Origin: Bacteroidota bacterium
GTDB lineage: Bacteria > Bacteroidota > Bacteroidia > Chitinophagales > Chitinophagaceae
Direction: 5' to 3'
Length of the DNA: 29,129 bases
Assembly (NCBI GenBank): GCA_023433265.1
Contig: JAEZDR010000010.1
Span: forward strand, 1-29,129
How positions within the stretch are numbered: position 1 is the first letter of the stretch; the number at the start of each line of letters is the position of its first letter. The notes beneath the pieces were generated by a model. That model did no database searches. It worked only from the letters and a program-made list of their open reading frames with translations, and was not told the origin of the DNA. This document shows positions 7,271 to 13,532 of the stretch, in pieces. The position numbers and the translations under genes are program-made.

Positions 7271-7520
7271 TGGCCTTCGGTCGCCTCGGGTCTGGCCATA
7301 GCCGACCCCAATGGATGGAGAGGTGCGTACCCATTTTGCGGTAGCCATAGGCTACTTCAAATAATGGAAGACAATTATAACAGGTGAAGATTGCTAAGTA
7401 TAAGAGGATGCATCGTTTAGAGCGAACGGGCATGTTTAAAATTAATCAAATTTGGCTTTAGTGCTGGAAATCCCGAGGTCGCCTTGGGAGCAGATCCCGG
7501 AGGTGCAGTTCGTTTCAGAA
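7271..7520. other. Non-coding stretch with one mini-palindrome
   Basis: I see no gene in this stretch. It holds a perfect mini-palindrome GTAGCC-ata-GGCTAC at 7341-7355, of the same build as those at 762-925, and a local doublet of ATCCCGAGGT / ATCCCGGAGGT type near 7468-7505 beyond the stop of the LuxR-type gene. Confidence 0.5.
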
Positions 7521-7844
7521 TCAGGTCACTCTAACTTCAAGTGCGCTGGATTTCGCCAATGGACAGTTCTCGAATCCATAACAACAAAAGCTATCTGGCA
7601 TTAGAAGTTTCTCTTTAATTGCATAGTTCAAAAGTTGCGCGGTGTTAGCGCTTTTGCTCTTTGAAAGCATATTCCTTCTATGATTATTAATGGTATTTAC
7701 TGCAACGTAAAGTTTGCAAGCGATTTGTTTACTGCTCTCTCCCTCTAGCAAATGTTTAAGAATCTCAATTTCGCGTTTAGTAAAATGAATTGGGTGCAGG
7801 CTTTCTCTGGTATTGCATTTTGTAGCCAGATATCGCATAAACAT
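7521..7844 (-). CDS. Minimal LuxR/GerE-type HTH protein
   Basis: A 107-aa protein whose residues about 18-80 are a GerE/LuxR helix-turn-helix: FTKREIEILKHLLEGESSKQ, IACKLYVAVNTINNHRRNML, then a short helix. There is no receiver, PAS or membrane domain. An in-frame TAA two codons before the ATG closes off any extension, so the usual N-terminal sensory part is missing, either lost or never present. The C-terminal tail is Cys-containing (SFCCYGFENC). It is divergently placed from the lipoprotein gene at 7943 with about 98 bases between them, which invites the idea that it controls it. Base composition is AT-rich and it is flanked by repeats on both sides of the cluster. It may be a fragment of a larger regulator. 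Confidence 0.75.
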   Translation of the reverse strand: MFMRYLATKCNTRESLHPIHFTKREIEILKHLLEGESSKQIACKLYVAVNTINNHRRNMLSKSKSANTAQLLNYAIKEKLLMPDSFCCYGFENCPLAKSSALEVRVT

Positions 7845-7942
7845 CGGTTAAGGCTAGATAAAAATAGCGAAAAATAGCTATTGTTTCCAGCAATGTGCAA
7901 AAGTACTTTTGGTATAATTATTTAAAACCTAAAACTACTAGC

Positions 7943-8448
7943 ATGAAAACTTCGAAAATCTTTTTAATCGGCATTATAGTTTCAATAATAGGCTGCGAAT
8001 CCGAAGTAAACACACTTTACACCAGAAGGCCATAAATATTGAATCAGAAGAAGTAGATACGACAGCCTTTAAAGAATTTATTACCCATTCCTCCTTGATA
8101 GCTGATATTGATGCAGTTAAGCACAGCTCGACAAACAATTTGGAGGATTCGGTGTTTTATCTTAAAGTTGAAAACTTGTATTATTCAGTACAAAGTTTAA
8201 TGACAGAGTTCCCTAATGCTGAAGCGAATATTGACGCACTCATCGAAGGCAATAGAGAAAATCCAACTGGTAAATGCTGCGAATTAACTGCCAATTTTAC
8301 GGTAGACTGGAGCTGCTGTAGCTTTTGGGAAACTGTGAAGGTTGTGGTATTAGCTTTTTTGAATTGCAGTCACCCTCAATTTCCTACTCCTGAAGACATA
8401 CATGATTTTTACTGTTGTTACCAAGAAATAATTTGTCAAACCTGCTAA
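7943..8448 (+). pseudogene. Cys-rich lipoprotein gene broken by a frameshift
   Basis: The ATG at 7943 begins a clear lipoprotein signal, MKTSKIFLIGIIVSIIGCES (lipobox IIGC, Cys 18), but the frame stops at 8033-8035. The -1 frame is open from 7942 to 8448 and continues with IESEEVDTTAFKEFITHSS and on to a coherent acidic, then Cys-rich protein. Joining them with one restored base gives 168 aa. The last ~55 residues hold nine cysteines, three of them as CC pairs, around a hydrophobic segment. I recognise no family. Either a one-base deletion, a sequencing error around 8003-8033, or frameshifting would explain it; no classical slippery heptamer is evident. The downstream small membrane gene starts 9 nt after the stop. 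Confidence 0.7.
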
Positions 8449-8457
8449 AAGTAAAAT

Positions 8458-8595
8458 ATGAAAAGAAAGAAGGTCATCCTTACATTGCTGGTCAGTCTGC
8501 TTATCCTGATAATTATCTTGTTTGTATATCAATACCAAAAAGCCCAAGATACCGGCAGGCTAACTCCATCAGAATATCGAGAAAAATATAAATAA
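8458..8595 (+). CDS. Small single-span membrane protein, 45 aa
   Basis: An ATG 9 nt after the lipoprotein stop opens a 45-codon frame: MKRKK, then a strong hydrophobic span (VILTLLVSLLILIIILFVY, about residues 5-23), then a short polar tail ending EYREKYK. The positive-inside start predicts a cytoplasmic N-terminus with the tail outside; an uncleaved anchor or a signal peptide are both possible. Composition matches the lipoprotein upstream, and the stop TAA lies 4 nt before the next repeat copy, so the repeat bounds the cluster exactly. The function is unknown. Confidence 0.6.
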   Translation: MKRKKVILTLLVSLLILIIILFVYQYQKAQDTGRLTPSEYREKYK

Positions 8596-8599
8596 AGTA

Positions 8600-8983
8600 A
8601 CCCGTTGTTCGAGGTGTTAGCTTCAGCGCACCTCGAACAACGGGATAAATCAGGTCTCCTGACCTGTTGACGGGTCTCCTGCAATGAGGAGCATTATTAC
8701 ATACGATATCATGTTTTGCTCCTTACGGAGCAATGGAATCATTGGTTATGATTCGTTCTACCGGCCTGTTGCCCGATGAGGCAAATGCTTAATCATGATT
8801 TTCGAAATATTGTAGAGCTGGCATAAGTATTCGAGCGATACCATTGTCTCAGACCGGCTATATTGTTTACATGTAGAAATATTTCTGTTGGCTGAAGCTC
8901 ATCGCCCTGTAGGGGCGAAAGGTCGGTAGAAAATACAATTGTGGCGCGGGCTAATTGCCCCATCGGGGCAAAGCAAAAAACGA
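8600..8983. repeat. Composite hairpin repeat, near-complete copy with perfect 16-bp opening stem
   Basis: It opens with CCCGTTGTTCGAGGTG (8601-8616), a 12-nt loop, and CACCTCGAACAACGGG (8629-8644), a perfect 16-bp stem; other copies keep only an inner part of it. The remaining modules follow in the same order as at 6789. One palindrome is shifted (TTGCCCgatgaGGCAA), which would break the frame read through other copies. The copy ends after catcggggcaaagc. Confidence 0.9.
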
Positions 8984-8990
8984 GGTGCCC

Positions 8991-9245
8991 TTAGGCGGAC
9001 AATAAAACAAACATTGCTACAAGGATAACTGCAGCCGCCAAGGTAATAGCAACGCCAACAGGGTATTTTTTTCCTGATCTGCCGTGCAACCAATGTATCC
9101 AGATGGTGCTGCAAATAAGCATTGCAATAATTAAATCAACGGCAATTTCAGGCAGCCGAAGAGAGCGGTTGACTGCAATCAAAGCGATTGCAAGTAAAGC
9201 AATGGCGCCGGCAATCCTAATTTGTGTATTGATATGTTTAACCAT
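8991..9245 (-). CDS. Small membrane protein, 84 aa
   Basis: An ATG-started protein with three hydrophobic segments (about residues 9-25, 33-50 and 63-83) separated by short basic turns (NRSLRLPE, HGRSGKKYP), giving three predicted inner-membrane spans and no enzymatic motif. It is the only gene between two composite repeats (8600-8983 and 9346 onward), and its stop lies only 7 bases from the end of the first. I recognise no family. A 16-bp palindrome about 75 bases upstream of the start may be an operator. Coding status rests on length, hydropathy and a clean start. Confidence 0.6.
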   Translation of the reverse strand: MVKHINTQIRIAGAIALLAIALIAVNRSLRLPEIAVDLIIAMLICSTIWIHWLHGRSGKKYPVGVAITLAAAVILVAMFVLLSA

Positions 9246-9318
9246 GGCTTTGATGATGTAGTGAAATACTACTTTTCAATACATGGTTATAAAGGTCAAT
9301 ACTTCTTTTAAGGGGAAT

Positions 9319-9334
9319 AATGACAAATGTCATT
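9319..9334. promoter_or_regulatory. Palindromic operator-like site
   Basis: AATGACA-aa-TGTCATT is a perfect 7-bp inverted repeat with a 2-nt centre, upstream of the 84-aa membrane gene on the minus strand. It resembles a dimeric repressor site in form. It is distinct from the composite-repeat palindromes, and no T-tract suggests termination. Confidence 0.3.
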
Positions 9335-9345
9335 CTTCATGAGCG

Positions 9346-9739
9346 CCGTTGTTCGAAGTGTTAGCTTTCGCGCACCTCGAAAAAGGAATAAAGCATCTCC
9401 GACCTGTTGACCGGTCTCTGTGGGAATGAAGATCATTATTACATACGATTTCATGTTTTGCTCCTAACGGAGCAATGGATTCATTGGTTATGATTCGTTC
9501 TACCGGCCTGTTGCCCCGATGGGGCAATGCTTAATTAGGATTTTCGAAATATTGTAGAGCTGGCATAAGGATTCAGAACGATACTATTCTCCAGACCAGC
9601 TATTTAGTTACATAGAAATATTTCTGTTGGCTAGAGCTCATCGCCCTGTAGGGGTGAAAGGTCGGTAGAAAATACATTGTGGCGCGGGCTATTTGCCCCA
9701 TCGGGGCAAAGCCTAAGACGGTAAGTTGAAACAATGTTT
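9346..9739. repeat. Composite hairpin repeat, full copy
   Basis: The modules run in the standard order from ccgttgttcgaagtgttag to ttgaaacaatgttt. The middle section (gattttcgaaatattgtagagctgg ... aaatatttctgttgg) is present but has drifted, with several small deletions compared with the copies at 6789 and 8600. It abuts the next copy directly at 9740. Confidence 0.9.
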
Positions 9740-9930
9740 ACCCGTTGTTCGAGGTGTTAGCTTTAGCACACCTCCAATGGATAAAGCAGGTCTCCTGACC
9801 TGCTGCCGGTCCCTGCGGGAATGAAGAGTATTATTACAGACGATTTCATGTTTTGCTCCTAACGGAGCAATGGATTCATTGGTTATGATTCGTTCTACCG
9901 ACCTGTTGCCCCGATGGGGCAATGCTTAAC
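9740..9930. repeat. Composite hairpin repeat, 5' half
   Basis: It contains the opening GAGGTG...CACCTC module, CAGGTC-tcct-GACCTG, GCTCC-taac-GGAGC and TTGCCCC-gat-GGGGCAA, then jumps straight to another opening module at 9931. The AGCTGG module and everything after it are absent. Confidence 0.9.
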
Positions 9931-10008
9931 CTCGTTATTCGAAGTGTTAGCTTCAGCGCACCTCGAAATAGGGATAAAGGGTCTCCTGGCCTTTTGGCCC
10001 TTCGTAAA
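9931..10008. repeat. Composite hairpin repeat, terminal fragment
   Basis: The opening module (ctcgttattcgaagtgttagcttc ... cacctcgaaataggg) plus a shortened ggtctcctggcc ends a few bases before the stop codon (10013) of the UvrA-like gene on the minus strand, so the array occupies that gene's 3' flank. Confidence 0.85.
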
Positions 10009-10012
10009 AAAC

Positions 10013-12541
10013 TCATCGCACCAACCTTAAATACTTCGCTGTCTTGCTTGCTTCAACCTTCTCCACTTCACCAGGCGTTCCTGTAGCTACTATCTTTCCT
10101 CCTTCTTCGCCTGCACCGGGGCCCATATCAATCACCCAATCGCTTGCTGCTATTACCTGCATGTCGTGTTCCACTACTATCACGGTATTGCCCGCATCTA
10201 CCAGGCGGTTGAGTTGCACCAGCAGCTTTTCTACGTCTGATGGGTGTAGGCCGGTAGTAGGTTCATCCAGAATATATAAGGTGTTTCCTCTTCCAGGTCG
10301 CTGCAGTTCTGTTGCCAGCTTTATGCGCTGCGCTTCTCCGCCTGACAACTCCGTAGCCGGCTGACCTAACCTAATATACCCCAGGCCCACCTCATGCAGC
10401 ACATCCAACGCCCTGCTGATCGCCTGTTCTGCCTGGAAAAAAGCGCGGGCTTCGTCCACCGTCATCTTCAGTACCTCAGCAATATTTTTATCGTTGTATT
10501 TTACTTCCAGCGTTTTTGCATTGTAACGAGTTCCGGAACAAACGGGGCAAGGTGCATACACGCTTGGCAGGAACAACAGTTCAACCATTACAAAGCCTTC
10601 GCCTTCGCAGTTTTCGCAACGGCCCTTGCCAACATTGAATGAAAAACGTCCGGCATCGTATTTCCTTGTTTTGGCCAGCGGTGTTGCGGCAAATAGTTTC
10701 CTAACATGGTCAAAGAGGCCGGTGTAGGTGGCGAGATTGCTCCTTGGTGTACGGCCTATTGGTTTTTGATCTACAGTTACCAACCGTTTTACCAGCTCGA
10801 TGCCGGCTTCTATCCTCCCTTCTGTTCTTTGCTGACCAGTATCCGTTTCAAGCTGCCCTTCTGTTTCTTCCTGTTCTACGGGTAGCTCGTGCCCGAGATG
10901 TTCGGCAACCAGTTCTACTAATGCCTGGCTTACCAGTGTTGACTTACCGGACCCAGATACACCCGTTACCGAAGTGAGCACTCCTAGTGGAAAAGCCGCA
11001 GATAATTTATGTAGGTTGTTGCGGCTGATGTTGGAAAGCTTCAACCAGCTTTGCGGTTTGCGGTTAGTATGTTGCACCCTGCGTTCATGAAATACATGCT
11101 CTGCCGTTTTTGAACCGGCCACCTCTTTCAATTGGTCCAACGGTCCGCTGTAAAGTATTTCACCGCCGTACTGTCCTGCGGCAGGGCCCACATCCACTAT
11201 CCAGTCTGCGCTTTTGATAACGTCAATTTCATGCTCCACGACAAAAAGCGAGTTACCTGCATTCTTCAACTTGTTAAGAGCGCGCAGTAAAGCTTCCGTA
11301 TCGGATGGGTGCAACCCCGCGGAAGGTTCGTCCAAAACGTAAACAACGCCAAAGAGGTTGCTGCGCACCTGTGTGGCAAGCCTTAGTCTTTGCAACTCGC
11401 CCGGCGAAAGCGTGGGTGTGCTGCGTTCGGGGGTAAGATACCCTAGCCCCAAGTCTATAAGAATATGCAAGCGGGATACAAGATCTTCTGCAATGCGCTG
11501 AGCCACCATGGCTTTCTCCTTATGCTCTTCTTTCTCCATCCGTTTAAGGGCACTAGCCTTGCCCTCAGCACAGGGAGCAAAAAGGGATAGCATCTTTCTA
11601 AACGGGAGGCGCGAAAGCTCCGTAATGTCCATCCCATCAAAGTTGACAGAAAGAGCGGCCGGGTTCAGCCTTTTCCCGTTGCAGGTGGGGCAGGGGCTTG
11701 CCGTCATAAACCGGCTTACCCGCTTTTTCATCAGCGCACTTTGCGTATTCGAGAAAGTATGGAATACATAACGCCGGGCGCCGGTAAACGTACCCATATA
11801 GCTAGGGTCCATCTTGTTTTTGATGGCCTTCTTAACCTCTGCCACGGTAAAGTTCGTAAACACAGGAACGGTAGGCGTTTCTTCTGTAAATAACAACCAA
11901 TCGCGTTGCTTTTTGGGTATGTCCCTCCAAGGCATATCAATATTGTAACCCATGGTGGTAACAATATCCCGCAGGTTTTGTCCCTGCCAGGCGCCGGGCC
12001 ATGCTGCAATAGCGCCCTGCCGGATGCTGAGCGATTCATCAGGAACCATAGAAGCCTCTGTTACTTCAAATACTTTTCCCAGTCCATGGCATTGCTTGCA
12101 GGCCCCTTCCGGCGTGTTAGGAGAGAAGCCTTCGGCGTAAATGATAGATTGCCCTTTAGGATAATTGCCTGCCCGCGAATACAGCATGCGCAAGAGGTTG
12201 GAAATGGTGGTCACGGAACCTACCGACGAGCGGGTAGAAGCCCCACCTCTTTGTTGCTGCAGGGCTACGGCTGGCGGTAGTCCCTCCACTTCGTCCACAT
12301 CCGGAAACGGCATTTGGTGAAACAGCCTTCTCGCATAGGGCGACACCGATTCAAGGTACCGTCGCTGCGCCTCGGCGTAGAGCGTTCCAAAAGCAAGCGA
12401 TGATTTACCCGACCCGGATACACCGGTAAAAACAACCAGTGCGTTGCGGGGTATTTTGAGGCTGATATCCTTAAGATTATGTTCCCGTGCGCCCTTTACA
12501 TGTACAAAGCCATCAGTGAGGTGATTGTTTTCCTGCATCAT
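10013..12541 (-). CDS. UvrA2-type ATP-binding protein (excinuclease subunit A-like) without UvrB-binding domain
   Basis: An 842-aa twin ABC ATPase. First half: Walker A GVSGSGKSS (40-48), signature LSPGELQRLRL (378-388), Walker B VYVLDEP (400-406). Second half: Walker A GVSGSGKST (527-535), signature LSGGEAQRIKL (732-742), Walker B LYILDEP (755-761). Zinc modules are C148/C151 with C284/C287, and C642/C645 with C665/C668. Between the LLRMLYSRAG element (~117-126) and the first zinc Cys there are only about 20 residues, where canonical UvrA (~940 aa) holds the UvrB-binding domain. This fits class II UvrA (UvrA2/DrrC-like), linked to DNA damage or drug tolerance rather than standard excision. 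A Glu/Gln-rich insertion lies at about 556-582. Overlap with neighbours is nil. The start could be the second Met. Confidence 0.93.
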   Translation of the reverse strand: MMQENNHLTDGFVHVKGAREHNLKDISLKIPRNALVVFTGVSGSGKSSLAFGTLYAEAQRRYLESVSPYARRLFHQMPFPDVDEVEGLPPAVALQQQRGGASTRSSVGSVTTISNLLRMLYSRAGNYPKGQSIIYAEGFSPNTPEGACKQCHGLGKVFEVTEASMVPDESLSIRQGAIAAWPGAWQGQNLRDIVTTMGYNIDMPWRDIPKKQRDWLLFTEETPTVPVFTNFTVAEVKKAIKNKMDPSYMGTFTGARRYVFHTFSNTQSALMKKRVSRFMTASPCPTCNGKRLNPAALSVNFDGMDITELSRLPFRKMLSLFAPCAEGKASALKRMEKEEHKEKAMVAQRIAEDLVSRLHILIDLGLGYLTPERSTPTLSPGELQRLRLATQVRSNLFGVVYVLDEPSAGLHPSDTEALLRALNKLKNAGNSLFVVEHEIDVIKSADWIVDVGPAAGQYGGEILYSGPLDQLKEVAGSKTAEHVFHERRVQHTNRKPQSWLKLSNISRNNLHKLSAAFPLGVLTSVTGVSGSGKSTLVSQALVELVAEHLGHELPVEQEETEGQLETDTGQQRTEGRIEAGIELVKRLVTVDQKPIGRTPRSNLATYTGLFDHVRKLFAATPLAKTRKYDAGRFSFNVGKGRCENCEGEGFVMVELLFLPSVYAPCPVCSGTRYNAKTLEVKYNDKNIAEVLKMTVDEARAFFQAEQAISRALDVLHEVGLGYIRLGQPATELSGGEAQRIKLATELQRPGRGNTLYILDEPTTGLHPSDVEKLLVQLNRLVDAGNTVIVVEHDMQVIAASDWVIDMGPGAGEEGGKIVATGTPGEVEKVEASKTAKYLRLVR

Positions 12542-12697
12542 TTACCAGGGTTGCAAATCGTATGCCCTTAACAACCAATAGGATGGCCACGGGTGGGAGC
12601 TATATGACCTATGGAACATGCCAGCAAATGTCAATCTGGCACTACCGTTTCGGCCATTACTGGTAAAAATTCACATCTAAGAAATGGGCACACACTC

Positions 12698-12751
12698 CGT
12701 AGTGAAAGCGTAGTAAAAGGTACTGAAAGCGTACTGAAAACGTTGCGATAG
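12698..12751. repeat. 11-bp phased degenerate tandem repeat
   Basis: Units CGTAGTGAAAG (12698), CGTAGTAAAAG (12709), GTACTGAAAG (12720, one base short), CGTACTGAAAA (12730) and CGTTGCGATAG (12741). The step of 11, 11, 10, 11 keeps similar faces on one side of the helix. The design is the same as at 427-502, but the unit differs. Confidence 0.75.
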
Positions 12752-12833
12752 CATCAACATTGCATACTACTTCTTAACGTTTCACGAAAACAGATGCCTT
12801 ATACAAGTTATGGCATTGCTGAAGGATTGTAAG

Positions 12834-12861
12834 TTTGTTTAATCAATGGGTCTTTACTTTG
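12834..12861 (+). promoter_or_regulatory. Candidate Bacteroidota-type promoter of the flavoprotein gene
   Basis: TTTG (12834-12837) and TTACTTTG (12854-12861; one mismatch to TAnnTTTG) are separated by 16 nt, slightly short, and the box lies 10 nt before the ATG at 12872. Prediction by consensus only. Confidence 0.35.
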
Positions 12862-12871
12862 TAGTCAACTA

Positions 12872-13420
12872 ATGAATATTGTAATCATATCAGGAAGCCC
12901 CAGGGAGAAGAGCATTACCCGTCGTGTTGCCATTTACCTTGAGCGACTTTTTAGGGAGAAGACAAAACATGATATCCACTTCATTGATGTGAGCAAGTGG
13001 AACCTCCCTTTGCTGCAAAACGTGTTTAAGTCGGTAGAAACCACGCCGGAACAATTTAAACCTTTGGCTGAGAAGATGTTTGACGCTGATGCCTTTGTGC
13101 TTGTAACTCCGGAGTATAACGGCAGCTATTCGCCAGCTATGCAAAACCTGCTTGACCATTTTCCCAAACAGATGCACAAGGCATTCGGTATTGTTACTGC
13201 AAGCACAGGCGCCATGGGTGGCATGCGGGCCAGCCAGCAGTTGCTCCTGCTGGTTTGTGCCCTTTTTGGCGTGCCCTGCCCAAACATGCTCATCGTTGGG
13301 GGTGTTGATAAACGCTTCTCAGAAGATGGTGAATTGCTGGATGAAGGATTTAGTAACAGCATCCATACCTTCCTCAACGAGTTTTTATGGTTGGCAGAAA
13401 CATTGGCAAGAGATAAGTAA
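12872..13420 (+). CDS. NAD(P)H-dependent FMN reductase-like flavoprotein
   Basis: A 182-aa single-domain flavodoxin-like protein of the NADPH-dependent FMN reductase family. The phosphate-binding loop GSPREKS is at 8-14, and PEYNGSYSPAMQN (80-92) is the family hallmark that contacts FMN. GAMGG follows at about 113-117. It reduces FMN, quinones or related acceptors using NAD(P)H in the cytoplasm; the physiological substrate is not deducible. Length is typical (170-190 aa). It is transcribed away from the UvrA2-like gene, and about 110 bases separate it from the E1 fusion gene downstream. Confidence 0.92.
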   Translation: MNIVIISGSPREKSITRRVAIYLERLFREKTKHDIHFIDVSKWNLPLLQNVFKSVETTPEQFKPLAEKMFDADAFVLVTPEYNGSYSPAMQNLLDHFPKQMHKAFGIVTASTGAMGGMRASQQLLLLVCALFGVPCPNMLIVGGVDKRFSEDGELLDEGFSNSIHTFLNEFLWLAETLARDK

Positions 13421-13495
13421 TCTAATCCATCGTTCCCGGTACGAAAGCCTTGGCTGATTGTAACGGGCAAGTGTTGGAGGGTTACGTGGGCCGGC

Positions 13496-13528
13496 TTTGG
13501 CGCTACTGCACTGTTTCCCCGATATTTG
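13496..13528 (+). promoter_or_regulatory. Candidate promoter immediately before the E1 start
   Basis: TTTG (13496-13499), 21-nt spacer, GATATTTG (13521-13528; one mismatch to TAnnTTTG). The box ends only 4 nt before the ATG at 13533, so transcription would begin at or next to the start codon if this promoter is used. Confidence 0.4.
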
Positions 13529-13532
13529 CGCC

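Larger units (their letters stand above)
12542..12871. other. Divergent intergenic region, 330 bp
   Basis: This separates the minus-strand UvrA2 gene from the plus-strand flavoprotein gene, so it must hold both promoters. I see no gene in it. It contains an 11-bp phased repeat (12698-12751) and a -33/-7 pair close to the flavoprotein start. Confidence 0.7.

Noticed and set aside
7209..7433. 74-aa minus-strand ORF over the truncated repeat
   Set aside because: Its C-terminal part is repeat read in frame and the rest has no coding character.
6787..9922. Three similar minus-strand ORFs (about 65-82 aa) sharing a PHRGNR.VERIITNESIAPLG-type peptide in repeat copies
   Set aside because: They are readings through the hairpin repeat: indels in the copy at 8600 and at the GGGGCAA(A)TGC site break the frame, downstream ends diverge, and the residues are simply the palindromes translated.
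6686..10008. CRISPR array
   Set aside because: Repeats are ~400 bp, modular and unequal, with genes between them; no regular 20-50 bp repeat-spacer pattern and no cas genes.
6686..10008. Autonomous insertion sequence
   Set aside because: No transposase reading frame in any copy and no clear target-site duplication; a non-autonomous element remains possible.
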